Source of the DNA: Planctomycetes bacterium syqfu | GTDB lineage: Bacteria > Planctomycetota > Phycisphaerae > Phycisphaerales > Phycisphaeraceae | NCBI GenBank assembly: GCA_020974905.1 | Contig: CP087563.1 | Span: 5,332,001-5,396,000, forward strand | DNA: 64,000 nucleotides | Direction of reading: 5' to 3' | In this document: piece after piece, positions 36,082-44,759 of the stretch | Numbering within the stretch: the first letter of the stretch is position 1 | Layout: the number at the start of each line of letters is the position of its first letter | Notes under the pieces: model-generated | Told to the model about the DNA's origin: nothing | Database searches by the model: none | Seen by the model: the letters and a program-made list of their open reading frames with translations, nothing else | Position numbers and translations under genes: made by a program

Positions 36082-36978
36082 TTAGCAGGCCAAACTGCAG
36101 AGTTGATGCTCCAGTGTCTGGGCTGCTTGACCATCCCCGATGATGACGATGGCAGACGTGTCACCAACCATGTGCTCCATGGGATAGACATTGATCTGCC
36201 CTGAAGCGACATCCACATACGTCGGACCTTCAGCACAAGCCACCCAGCCCTTGGCACGGTAGAGTTTTTCACTTGCCATGTGCAACGTGTTTTGTAACCG
36301 AATACGCGTCGGTTTGTCGGAAATGCGAATGGTCATTTTCATGTAATGCGGATCACGACACTTGGCATATTCACCAGCAACAGGGATCGCACTTTCGCCA
36401 GCAAATAAGTCGATGGGCATGTCACAATTCACCGTATGATGCACATTGGCATTGGGATTGATCGCGATAATCGCATCGTCTGCCTGCTGAACTAAATCGT
36501 TGTCTGCAAGGTCCGTCTTGTTCAGCAAAATGACATCGGCACTGGCAATTTGATCGTGGATGTTGGGCAGCGTCTTAAGCAGCTTCAACAAACTCACCGG
36601 GTCCGTCACGGTGATCACCTGGTTGAGCGTGAAGACGGCATCGAGCTTGGTTTCCACAAGCATGCGCCGGATCACCATTGGGTTTGCCATGCCACTGGCT
36701 TCAATGACCACGCCGTCATAGGGTTCAAGAACGTAGCGGTCGTGAAGCTTCTGGAGTTGTTCAATGAAAGTTGCGGTCAGACACTTGCAAAAAATGGACC
36801 CGCCTGGGATCGGCACGACTTCGGCGTCAGGTGATAGCAGTTGCCCATCAATGTCCAGCGTACCGAATTCATTGACGACGTAGATCAGTTTTTTGTCGCT
36901 GTTTTTTGCAATGATTTGCTTAAGCAGCGTGGTCTTGCCAGTCCCCAGAAATCCGGTCACCAGTGTCAGCGGGATCAT
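36082..36978 (-). CDS. G3E-family (CobW/COG0523-like) GTPase, corrinoid hub
   Basis: 298 residues. Walker A is 'GFLGTGKTT' (9-17). The G3E glutamate motif is 'VIEASGMANP' and the guanine-specificity motif 'LLNKTDL'. The metal-handling CxCC site appears as 'FCKCLT' (Cys-x-Cys), lacking the third cysteine. The CobW C-terminal domain follows. Family members insert or deliver metals or service corrinoid enzymes using GTP. Here it could load zinc into the methyltransferases or assist the corrinoid protein; this is inference. The ATG overlaps the stop of the UroD-thioredoxin gene (ATGA) and has AGGAAG 7 bases upstream; the frame extends back to 37065 without a site. Confidence 0.9.
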   Translation of the reverse strand: MIPLTLVTGFLGTGKTTLLKQIIAKNSDKKLIYVVNEFGTLDIDGQLLSPDAEVVPIPGGSIFCKCLTATFIEQLQKLHDRYVLEPYDGVVIEASGMANPMVIRRMLVETKLDAVFTLNQVITVTDPVSLLKLLKTLPNIHDQIASADVILLNKTDLADNDLVQQADDAIIAINPNANVHHTVNCDMPIDLFAGESAIPVAGEYAKCRDPHYMKMTIRISDKPTRIRLQNTLHMASEKLYRAKGWVACAEGPTYVDVASGQINVYPMEHMVGDTSAIVIIGDGQAAQTLEHQLCSLAC

Positions 36979-38372
36979 GATGCGACTTCCTGTTTGCTTT
37001 GCGATGCCTTGAGAATTTCTTTCACGATCACCGCAGTGTCTGGGATGATGGAAGCGAACTTGCATTGCCCGTCGATGCAGATCGAAGGCAGGTTGGGGAC
37101 GCCGAGTTTAACCATCATGCCAACCCCTTGTCGGGTGGTGATCTTGTGTTCACGGATGATCACCTTGCAGTCCCCTTCCAATCGCGCACGGGCATTCAAA
37201 GCTGCTTTGAACATGTACTGACACGGTGCGCAACCTTCCGAGTCCAACGTGACCACGTCAACAATCACATCACTTTCACTGGCATAGTCCGGCAACACCA
37301 CATCATCAAACGTGTCGGCCTGGCTGACATTGGCAGCGGTGCGTGCAATATCACGCTGGTATTTGTCGTGAACCATCTGGGCAACGGCAACCAGGTTCTC
37401 CGGGTTTACGTCATAAGGCAAATCACAACCCGGGGCGAGGATAAACCCCTTCTCTCCAGCAGCGTCCATACACGCAATGGCGTTGCGCTTGGCATCATTC
37501 TCATCGCCCATCATCAACACCGTCGTCAGCTTGAGATTCCCGCCGAAACTTTTGTAGGCAGGCAAGGCAAGATCGCGGATTTTATCCAGTGGAATCTGCT
37601 CGTCGATCGCGACATTATCACAATGTGTCGCAGTCATCACTTCCAGATTTCTCGTCGCATCGCCGCAGACAAACATTGAGCCCTTGGAACCCTTGCTGCG
37701 AATATGATCAAAGACTTTGTTCGCCGCAGGTGTCACAAACTCCGTAAAGTGTTCAGGAGAAATCTGGCTGGTCATCGGGTCAACGACAGCAATCACGTCT
37801 GCACCATGTTCGATATACGCATCAGCAACCTGGCAGGCAACATCCGCGCAAAAATCCATCACAGCCAATACACTTTCGGGTGTGTCATACATATTCATGA
37901 ACACGTCATTTCCCATTAAATGCAGTGTCAATGTGAACGGACCGGTGAGTAAACCGTATAACGCAATTTCGTCACCCATCTGTTTTTTGACTTGATCCAA
38001 CGCTTCAAGCGCGATGGGGAAGCGGCCTTTTTCAACGGAAAATTCAGGTAAATCAGCAAGCGATTTGCCATCACCTTCCATCAGACTCATGGGATGCGAT
38101 ACCACCGATGGTGGTGTCTTCTCTGCCCATTTGAGTTCACAGCCAAGCACCTCGGCTTCCATCTGCAGGTCAAAGACAATCGGCAAACCGTCAGGTTGAT
38201 ACCGTTCTTTGGCTTTGCTCAATCCAGCAACAATCAGGTTCGCTGACTTCAAATATTCCTCAGCCGTCCTGCCCACAAGACTTGCACCGTGAACACCGAC
38301 ATAAGGTAACCAGGCGGGGCGTGGGGTTTGCTCGCCAGCAAGGGCGCGCAGCAATAGTTCTTTACCTGTCAT
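36975..38372 (-). CDS. UroD-fold methyltransferase fused to a thioredoxin-like domain, corrinoid hub
   Basis: 465 residues. Residues about 1-345 form the MtaA-like barrel, with 'FVCGDATRN' at the zinc loop (cysteine kept, the usual histidine replaced by Phe) and the distal cysteine in 'APGCDLPYDVNPEN'. After a linker, residues about 365-460 have a thioredoxin-like pattern: redox pair Cys381-x-x-Cys384 ('EGCAPCQYM') and 'GVPNLPSICIDGQ' near the cis-proline position. The barrel may move methyl groups onto or from the adjacent corrinoid protein and the redox domain may keep cysteines or a thiol acceptor reduced; both roles are inferred. It lies 45 bases after the corrinoid protein gene and is coupled to the GTPase. 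Confidence 0.9.
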   Translation of the reverse strand: MTGKELLLRALAGEQTPRPAWLPYVGVHGASLVGRTAEEYLKSANLIVAGLSKAKERYQPDGLPIVFDLQMEAEVLGCELKWAEKTPPSVVSHPMSLMEGDGKSLADLPEFSVEKGRFPIALEALDQVKKQMGDEIALYGLLTGPFTLTLHLMGNDVFMNMYDTPESVLAVMDFCADVACQVADAYIEHGADVIAVVDPMTSQISPEHFTEFVTPAANKVFDHIRSKGSKGSMFVCGDATRNLEVMTATHCDNVAIDEQIPLDKIRDLALPAYKSFGGNLKLTTVLMMGDENDAKRNAIACMDAAGEKGFILAPGCDLPYDVNPENLVAVAQMVHDKYQRDIARTAANVSQADTFDDVVLPDYASESDVIVDVVTLDSEGCAPCQYMFKAALNARARLEGDCKVIIREHKITTRQGVGMMVKLGVPNLPSICIDGQCKFASIIPDTAVIVKEILKASQSKQEVAS

Positions 38373-38417
38373 GGCAGGATCCTTCGTGTTTAACAGGTTC
38401 GTTTGTGATCTTGAAAC

Positions 38418-39047
38418 TTAGCAGGCCAGCAGCTTGCGTGCTGCATCCACCGCACTGGCGGCGTCGGCAGCAAAGCCGTCCGCACCAATCTGATCCGCGT
38501 AGGATTGCGTCACCGGCGCACCACCAATGAGCACCTTCACGCCTTCGAGCTGTTCCTGGCGAATCGCATCCATCGTCGCTTTCATCGAGGGCATCGTCGT
38601 GGTCAGCAAGGCGGAAAGTCCCACAAGCGTGGCATTGTGTTCCTTGATGGCACTGACAAAAGCTTCAGGTGAAACGTTGACGCCAAGGTCGACGACGTTG
38701 AAACTCGCGCCTTTCCACATCATGCTCACCAGGTTCTTACCAATGTCGTGCAGGTCACCTTGCACTGTCCCGATGACCGCGGTCGCCAGCGGCTTGTAGC
38801 CACTCTTGACCAGAGCCGGTTCGAGAATCGCCATGGACTCTTTCATCGCACGCGCTGCAATGAGCATTTCCGGGACGAAGACTTCGTTGCGCTTAAAGCG
38901 TTCGCCAATCTCGTCCATTCCGGTCACCATGGCGTCAAGAATTTCCTGCGGGACGGTTCCGTTTTCCAGGAATTCGGTGGTGAGTCGGGTGGCATTGCTA
39001 CGGTTGCCGGACTTGATGGCTTCGGTCAGTTCGTTGAGTTGGGGCAT
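38418..39047 (-). CDS. corrinoid (B12-binding) methyl-carrier protein, MtaC/MtbC type
   Basis: 209 residues. An N-terminal helical cap (about 1-85, B12-binding-2 type) is followed by a Rossmann-like B12 domain. The base-off lower-ligand motif is complete: Asp98-x-His100-x-x-Gly103 ('GDLHDIGKNLV'), with downstream 'LSALLTT' and 'IGGAPVT' contacts. Such proteins carry a methyl group on cobalt between two methyltransferases. AGGAG lies 7 bases before the ATG at 39047; the open frame further upstream (to 39230) is not conserved. It is the first gene of the hub operon and the only corrinoid protein in the window, which suggests that several UroD partners share it. Confidence 0.95.
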   Translation of the reverse strand: MPQLNELTEAIKSGNRSNATRLTTEFLENGTVPQEILDAMVTGMDEIGERFKRNEVFVPEMLIAARAMKESMAILEPALVKSGYKPLATAVIGTVQGDLHDIGKNLVSMMWKGASFNVVDLGVNVSPEAFVSAIKEHNATLVGLSALLTTTMPSMKATMDAIRQEQLEGVKVLIGGAPVTQSYADQIGADGFAADAASAVDAARKLLAC

Positions 39048-39141
39048 GCTTCTTCTCCTGAGAATCGATTCAGGCAACGCGCCAAAATCGGTTCGTATGT
39101 ATCTCTGCATGATTACCATAGCGCTGATGGCATGAAATGTC

Positions 39142-39196
39142 TTGGTAAACTTTGCGCGACTATTGGTAATTTTGTGCGATTGGTTTTGCAGACGGG
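39142..39196 (-). promoter_or_regulatory. direct repeats upstream of the corrinoid operon
   Basis: TTGGTAAACTTTGCGCGA (39142-39159) and TTGGTAATTTTGTGCGA (39163-39179) are near-identical direct repeats 21 bases apart; a weaker third copy starts near 39180. Direct repeats with about two helical turns' spacing are typical AraC-family binding sites, and the PocR-domain AraC gene lies immediately upstream. The repeat is seen; the regulator is inferred. Confidence 0.5.
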
Positions 39197-39253
39197 GGGC
39201 CAGACGGCACATGAGAAGAATCTTTTGCACTTTTGTGCCATGGATTGGTACGA

Positions 39254-40441
39254 TTATGCCATTTTGTCAGAATGTGCCTGTCTATACTGGCTGGGGGACT
39301 GACCGATGAGTTTGCTGAAGGTCTTGGCAAAGTACCCCTGGTCGCTGAAACCAGCATGCTCGGCGATCTGGCCGATTGGCAAAGTTGTGCGGGCCAATAA
39401 CTCACAGGCCCGGTCCACCCGCATGCGCACCAGGGTCTGATTAAACCCATGACCGACATGCTGTTTAAAGAGTCTGGAGAAGTGAGAGGGGGATAAGGAC
39501 ATCTGGGCAGCAACTTCATCTCGGCCGATGGGTTCGTGCAAATGCTCCTGCATGAAGGTGATGGCTCCTGCCATGACCATGGGTGCGGTATTGGAACTGT
39601 GATGCAACATCGCGTCCATCGTCTTTTCCAGCATCTCATGAAGCCATGGCGCCAACTGCTCCAGGCTTCGGAATCCTGCTAATGCGGTCATGCTCTGGAA
39701 GTTGTGTCCCAACATCGCTTCGGGGTCGGCCCCGGCTTCCACTGCTGTTCGGCAAACCGTTGCCACCAACTCCATCAGGAAGCTCTTGATCAGGTCAAAC
39801 CGTTCGCCTGCATGATGCATGATCACGGTGAGAATTCGATTGAGAATCAGACGTGCTTCACTGCGATCCCCTTGACGAAGCGCAGATAAAAGTCGCGGTT
39901 CCTCACGCCAATACAGCTGTCGGACGCTGGCAATACCATCGAGTTTAAGCATATGCAGTGCTTCAGCGCGTTGTCGTTCCTGCTCGGTATTGGAGCGATG
40001 TTGGTGGAGCACGGCTGCGTTGGTCAGGTTCTCGCGTTCGACCATCAATCGCAGTTGCCTGCAAGCCAAACGTAAATCCAAAGGGGGTTGATCCGTACCT
40101 GCTGGGAACAAATCGTCCTCCTCGATCCCCGCAACAAGTCCGCCAATCACCTTGGCATTGTGCATGATCGGGACCGCCCAATACAGGCGATTGTCCGGGC
40201 AATAGCTGACGGTTGGTTCGCCATACCGCAGGCCTTCCTGGACGTTAAATGCCAGTAAATCGCGGTGTTCAACGTTATCCCGGCCGGGCCACCAGCGTTG
40301 GGACATCAGTCGCAAGCCATCGGGCTGGACCACGCACAAACCCACCGGCCATTGCAGTTGGTACGTTCGACTCAGACGCAAAAACGTCTGGCGATCCATG
40401 CCCGGAGATGGTATTTGTGTTGGGATGGGTTGCTTGGCCAT
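39254..40441 (-). CDS. PocR-domain AraC-family regulator of the corrinoid hub
   Basis: About 395 residues. The N-terminal region (about 15-190, 'GLCVVQPDGLRLMSQRWWP', '...VPIMHNAKVIGGLVAGIEED') matches the PocR sensor domain pattern. In enterobacteria, PocR controls cobalamin and propanediol genes. A helical middle is followed by a C-terminal double HTH (about 285-390). The ATG at 40441 leaves about 100 bases to the divergent reactivator gene; longer frames would run into that gene. It is followed on the same strand by the corrinoid protein, so it may control both sides of the hub. Confidence 0.88.
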   Translation of the reverse strand: MAKQPIPTQIPSPGMDRQTFLRLSRTYQLQWPVGLCVVQPDGLRLMSQRWWPGRDNVEHRDLLAFNVQEGLRYGEPTVSYCPDNRLYWAVPIMHNAKVIGGLVAGIEEDDLFPAGTDQPPLDLRLACRQLRLMVERENLTNAAVLHQHRSNTEQERQRAEALHMLKLDGIASVRQLYWREEPRLLSALRQGDRSEARLILNRILTVIMHHAGERFDLIKSFLMELVATVCRTAVEAGADPEAMLGHNFQSMTALAGFRSLEQLAPWLHEMLEKTMDAMLHHSSNTAPMVMAGAITFMQEHLHEPIGRDEVAAQMSLSPSHFSRLFKQHVGHGFNQTLVRMRVDRACELLARTTLPIGQIAEHAGFSDQGYFAKTFSKLIGQSPSQYRQAHSDKMA

Positions 40442-40497
40442 TGATTCTTCATTGCCTCTGTGCCTATGATGACGAACTTTTTGATCAGTGACAACAG

Positions 40498-40520
40498 GCA
40501 GTGCTTTAATGGGACACTGC
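40498..40520. promoter_or_regulatory. candidate operator dyad before the corrinoid reactivator
   Basis: GCAGTG and CACTGC are separated by 11 bases in the gap between the PocR-AraC gene and the reactivator gene. Regulatory use is inferred from position. If the reactivator starts at 40509 the dyad would lie partly inside it. Confidence 0.35.
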
Positions 40521-40538
40521 TGCGAATCCGAAAGTCTG

Positions 40539-42899
40539 ATGATGAATATTGCTGTGATCACATGTGCGGTACTTGAACTGGAAATCGAAGCGTTGGCTGC
40601 TGAGGTTGATGGTTTGGTGCATGTTGAAAAATTAGAGCAGGGTTTACACAACGAGCCATCCAAACTCCGCGATGAATTGCAGCTTGCGATCACGCGCGTG
40701 GAGTCGGAACATGTGGTGGATGCAATTGTGCTCGGCTATGGTTTATGCAGTCGCGGGATTGAAGGTGTCCGTGCAAGCCGATGCAAACTTGTGGTTGCAA
40801 GGGCGCATGACTGCATCACATTGCTGCTCGGTTCCAAGGAACGCTACGCGCAGTATGTCGCGGATCATCCCGGGACGTACTGGTATTCACCGGGTTGGAA
40901 CAAACATCACACACCACCCGGTCCGCAGCGGTATCAGAAATTACACGAACAATACACGGAAAAATATGGTCAGGACAATGCTGAATATCTCATGGAGACG
41001 GAGCAGCATTGGTTTACGACCTATGATCGGGCAACGTATGTTCACTTGACAGTGGGCGCCAGTGATGCGGATAAACAGTACACACGTGATTGTGCGGATT
41101 GGCTTAAATGGAACTATGACGAACAACAGGGTGACCCACAACTGATTCACGATTTGCTGTCAGGGCAATGGGATGACCAGCGATTTCTGGTGCTCGAACC
41201 CGGTCAATCCATCAAGATGTCCGTCGATGAGAGGGTGGTTCGCGCGGCTGATCATACGTTCGCTTTGCATGTTCACATGCCTGATGCGGATCACGTTTTA
41301 CCCCTGAAAAACAAGTCAGATTTTCAAAAATCGCTTTCGCAGTTACTCCGTCAACATGGCTTGCCACTTAACACGCGCTGTGGCGAACGCAGCATTTGTG
41401 ATGGCTGTCTGATTGAATTGCGTGACGGTCAACTTGAACCCATTCAGCATGACGGGCAGGCCGTCTCTGCCAATGGTCAACCGGTGACGCTCAAAGCCTG
41501 TGATTACCGGGTTGGGCAGACCAATCAACTGTCGGCGGTGATCCATGTGCCCAAACGATCCACCACCGCGTATAAACCGGCGGTCCTCGATACCTGCCGG
41601 ATCAACGTGCCGTTTGCACATCAGCCGTTGGTGACTTACACGGACACTCGGCAACTGGCGCTGTGTGTCGATATCGGCACGACGACGGTTGCCATGCTGC
41701 TTGTTGATTTGCGTGATGGCAGGATTCTGGATCGCGCTTCAGCCTTCAATAAACAAATGCATCATGGGGATGATGTGCTCACGCGTATCAATCTCTGTAC
41801 GGTCGATAAAACCATGATCCAAGCTTTGCAGCATGAATTGGTCGAGCACACCTTTGAACCCCTGATTGATGAATTATTGAAAAAGACTGGTTTTTCCAGA
41901 GAAAATCTTGCTGGCATGACCGCAGCGGGTAACGCGACCATGTTGCATTTGCTTGCTGGTGTCGATCCGTCTCCCATGGGGATCATGCCGTTCAAACCCA
42001 CTTTCCTGGAACACCGTCAATGTGATTGGCAGGAAGTCGGCTTGGCGTGGGATCAGGCATGGGGCGATGCGCCTGTGTTGCATTTACTGCCTGGTGCAGC
42101 TGCATATGTCGGTGCGGATTTGGTTGCAGGTTTTCTTGCCAGCGGTCAATGCTATGACGCGGGGCCGAGTTTGTTGGTCGACGTGGGGACCAATGGTGAG
42201 ATCATTTTCAAGCAGGGTGATATGCTGCTGGGTTGCGCCACCGCTGCCGGTCCTGCTTTTGAAGGAGCAGGTCTCAAAGCCGGTATCCGGGCAGGTGATG
42301 GCGCGGTCAGTCATATTCAAATCAACACCGACCCGCTCGGTTTTGACTTGCAGGTGATTGGTGACGTCAAGCCCATTGGCATGTGTGGTTCAGCCTACAT
42401 CGATCTCCTGGCACGTGGGCGAAAGTCAGGCGTCATCGATGACCGCGGACATTTTGATATCAAACGTTTCCCCGACCTGGCAAGTCGGATCAAGCATGAG
42501 CAAGGTCGTTCGCCAACGCTGCATCTGGGACATGGGCTTTATGTCAGCGAAGCCGAAATTGCCCGTCTTTTACAGGCTAAAGCAGCGATTGCAGCGGGGA
42601 TCCTAACCTTGTTGGATAAGGCGGGTGTTCGTGCAGGCGACATCAAGCGACTGTATCTGGCAGGTGGGTTTGGCATGCATGTTGACCTGCAAAGTGCGAT
42701 CGATTCTGGCTTACTGCCCGGTTTTACGTTGGAGCAAATCCAGCTGGTGGGTAACACATCACTGGCTGGTGCCTACATGGGCATGATGGATCGAGACTTG
42801 ATGCAGGTCATGTCCGAGCAGGCAACTCACATTGATGTGTTGGAACTCAACACCGAACCTGCGTTTGAAGATCACTACATTGACCAACTGATGCTTTGA
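40539..42899 (+). CDS. corrinoid reactivation protein: DUF1638 + [2Fe-2S] ferredoxin + RACo-type ASKHA domain
   Basis: About 786 residues. Residues 1-225 resemble DUF1638, a domain often found next to corrinoid methyltransferases ('MNIAVITCAVLELEIEAL', 'AIVLGYGLCSRGIEG'). Residues about 260-330 form a plant-type ferredoxin fold with Cx5Cx2C ('CGERSICDGC') and a fourth cysteine in 'LKACDYRVG'. From about 370 there is a RACo/RamA C-terminal ATPase ('CVDIGTTTVAMLLVDL', 'AGNATMLHLLAGVDPSPMG', 'VGTNGEIIF', 'AGGFGMHV'). RACo-type proteins use ATP to return oxidised Co(II) corrinoid to active Co(I). The start is uncertain between ATG codons at 40509, 40539 and 40542. The N-terminal DUF1638 fusion is unusual. 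Confidence 0.9.
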   Translation: MMNIAVITCAVLELEIEALAAEVDGLVHVEKLEQGLHNEPSKLRDELQLAITRVESEHVVDAIVLGYGLCSRGIEGVRASRCKLVVARAHDCITLLLGSKERYAQYVADHPGTYWYSPGWNKHHTPPGPQRYQKLHEQYTEKYGQDNAEYLMETEQHWFTTYDRATYVHLTVGASDADKQYTRDCADWLKWNYDEQQGDPQLIHDLLSGQWDDQRFLVLEPGQSIKMSVDERVVRAADHTFALHVHMPDADHVLPLKNKSDFQKSLSQLLRQHGLPLNTRCGERSICDGCLIELRDGQLEPIQHDGQAVSANGQPVTLKACDYRVGQTNQLSAVIHVPKRSTTAYKPAVLDTCRINVPFAHQPLVTYTDTRQLALCVDIGTTTVAMLLVDLRDGRILDRASAFNKQMHHGDDVLTRINLCTVDKTMIQALQHELVEHTFEPLIDELLKKTGFSRENLAGMTAAGNATMLHLLAGVDPSPMGIMPFKPTFLEHRQCDWQEVGLAWDQAWGDAPVLHLLPGAAAYVGADLVAGFLASGQCYDAGPSLLVDVGTNGEIIFKQGDMLLGCATAAGPAFEGAGLKAGIRAGDGAVSHIQINTDPLGFDLQVIGDVKPIGMCGSAYIDLLARGRKSGVIDDRGHFDIKRFPDLASRIKHEQGRSPTLHLGHGLYVSEAEIARLLQAKAAIAAGILTLLDKAGVRAGDIKRLYLAGGFGMHVDLQSAIDSGLLPGFTLEQIQLVGNTSLAGAYMGMMDRDLMQVMSEQATHIDVLELNTEPAFEDHYIDQLML

Positions 42900-42921
42900 T
42901 CCCAAGCACGATTGATTGCGT

Positions 42922-43791
42922 TCAGTCATTGCGATTGGCTTGGCGATAATCTCTGGGACTCACGCCGATGATGCGCTTAAACAGTCTGGAAAAATAGTAG
43001 GCATCATCATAGCCAACCGCTTGACCAACCAATCGGATGGGCGACGTGGTTTGTGTCAGCAGTGTGGCGGCACGAGTCATGCGTTGTTGAATCATGTAAT
43101 GCATCGGGCTGCTTCCGAAATGTTTTCGAAAGAGTCGGGAAAAATGGGTGACCGACAAGTGGTGTTCCTTTGCCAACATGTCGAGCGTAATGTTTTCAGT
43201 GAGATGTTGATGGATGTATTTTCGCAGTGCTGTGACATTGAGTTGATCACTGGGTTCGGTGGTTCGATGGTTTGCTTGCTTCCCAAGCAGGTGAATGACA
43301 CGTCCGAGCAAACCAGCTAACATCTGCCCGGTAAGAATGTCCTGGTTTTGGGGTGTGTCGCGATGACTGTGTTTAAACCCCATGGTCGCAGCCTGCAAAT
43401 CTTCAAATTGGTTGAGAAGATATTCATCATGACCCAGAAATGCCTGGAGTTGGCCATATTGGGTGATGGCGTCCATGTACTGTGATGCCAATTTGCCCCC
43501 AAAGTGAACCCAGTGAATATCCCACGGGTGGGTGGGACTGCTCCCATAGGCATGTTGTTTATCAGGTAAAAAATGAAGTAAATGTCCCGCAGAGGCTTCC
43601 ACGCGTTGCGCTCGCGTCTTGGCAAATCCCTGCCCGCCGACCACCCAGATAATCAGGTAGTCCGTTGCCTTTTTGCGTGATGCCAGATGGTCCGGCTGAT
43701 TGGAGAAGTGGCCCACCGAGTGAACCTGCAACCACTGGGCGATGGTGTCCGTCGGATTTTGGGGTTTGCCAAGCATGGCAAGATTGTCCAT
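42922..43791 (-). CDS. AraC-family transcriptional regulator, cassette 8
   Basis: 289 residues. The N-terminal sensor domain includes 'SAGHLLHFLPDKQHAYGSS' and 'WDIHWVHFGG', a pattern of sugar-responsive AraC proteins. The C-terminal double HTH spans about 185-285 ('MLAKEHHLSVTHFSRLFRKH', 'YDDAYYFSRLFKRIIGVSP'). It is divergent from the PhyH gene at 43885 and convergent with the reactivator gene, 22 bases away. Confidence 0.92.
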   Translation of the reverse strand: MDNLAMLGKPQNPTDTIAQWLQVHSVGHFSNQPDHLASRKKATDYLIIWVVGGQGFAKTRAQRVEASAGHLLHFLPDKQHAYGSSPTHPWDIHWVHFGGKLASQYMDAITQYGQLQAFLGHDEYLLNQFEDLQAATMGFKHSHRDTPQNQDILTGQMLAGLLGRVIHLLGKQANHRTTEPSDQLNVTALRKYIHQHLTENITLDMLAKEHHLSVTHFSRLFRKHFGSSPMHYMIQQRMTRAATLLTQTTSPIRLVGQAVGYDDAYYFSRLFKRIIGVSPRDYRQANRND

Positions 43792-43884
43792 TAATTTGAT
43801 CAGCCTGTCTATTGGTTTTTGACATCAATCAACTACAGTTGGACAACCTCATGACAAGAATGATTTTACTCAGGAGTCCCCGCC

Positions 43885-44751
43885 ATGACAGATCAACTGA
43901 TTTCAAACTTCAAACTCACAGAAGAACAATGCGCTCAATGGGAGTCCGATGGCTATCTGATTGTCCGAAGACTGTTTGATACTCATCAGGTTGAGCAACT
44001 CAAACAAACCATGCAGGACATTGCCGACAAGGGTGATGCTGTGCCGGGTTGGCAGCCATTGATTGATGTCAAGCAGTATGACACGGAAGTGGTCGATGCG
44101 GACCATCTGGGGGATGTCCTCAAGCGTTATCCCCGATTCCTGCATCCGCATCGTTATCTGGATTTGCCTCGCGAGATGATGCTTGACCCGCGCGTGCATG
44201 ATGTGCTGTTACAGATCACCGGTGTTCAACCGGTTGCCTGTCAGAGTATGTATTACTTCAAGCCCTGTGGCGCCAAGGGGCAGGCCTTGCACCAGGATAA
44301 TCTTTATCTGCAGGTCGAGCCCAACACCTGTTATGCAGCTTGGACAGCGATCGATCCGGTGACCCCTGAAAATGGTGGCCTGTATGTCGTGCCCGGTTCG
44401 CATACGCTGGATACGCAGTGCCCGACGCTTGCTGACCAGACGCAGAGCTTTACCACCGCGCTGGTCGATGTCCCCAAAGGCATGAAAGCCATCCCGACGG
44501 TGATGGAGCCCGGCGATGTGCTGTTTTTCAATGGTCAGATTATCCATGGCTCAGGTATGAATCGATCCAAGACCCTTTGGCGTCGCTCGTTTATCTGTCA
44601 CTACATGCCCAAAACCAGCCAATGCGTCAGCAAGTATTATTTCCCTATCGTCGGCTTTGATGGCAGTGAACTGACTTACGAAGCAAGTCAGGCAGGCGGG
44701 CCCTGCGGTGAAGAATTCAAAGACAAGATCCCAAGTTCCTACAGCAATTAG
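43885..44751 (+). CDS. phytanoyl-CoA dioxygenase (PhyH) family protein, cassette 8
   Basis: 288 residues. The triad is His136 and Asp138 ('ALHQDNLYLQ') and His221 ('IIHGSGMN'); Arg233 or Arg234 ('LWRRSF') would bind 2-oxoglutarate. 'PENGGLYVVPGSHTLD' is the family turn. The longer loop between ligands than in cassettes 2 and 6 suggests a different substrate. Leader sequence CAGGAGTCCCCGCC-ATG almost repeats that of cassette 2. UroD partner follows after 8 bases. Confidence 0.93.
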   Translation: MTDQLISNFKLTEEQCAQWESDGYLIVRRLFDTHQVEQLKQTMQDIADKGDAVPGWQPLIDVKQYDTEVVDADHLGDVLKRYPRFLHPHRYLDLPREMMLDPRVHDVLLQITGVQPVACQSMYYFKPCGAKGQALHQDNLYLQVEPNTCYAAWTAIDPVTPENGGLYVVPGSHTLDTQCPTLADQTQSFTTALVDVPKGMKAIPTVMEPGDVLFFNGQIIHGSGMNRSKTLWRRSFICHYMPKTSQCVSKYYFPIVGFDGSELTYEASQAGGPCGEEFKDKIPSSYSN

Positions 44752-44759
44752 AGGTTTAC

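Noticed and set aside
36999-37679. 226-codon plus-strand frame antisense to the UroD-thioredoxin gene
   Set aside because: It is a shadow of a well-supported gene and lacks start signals.
39048-39253. Possible cobalamin riboswitch upstream of the corrinoid protein
   Set aside because: No GCCACTG-type B12 box was seen on the relevant strand; the region shows direct repeats instead.
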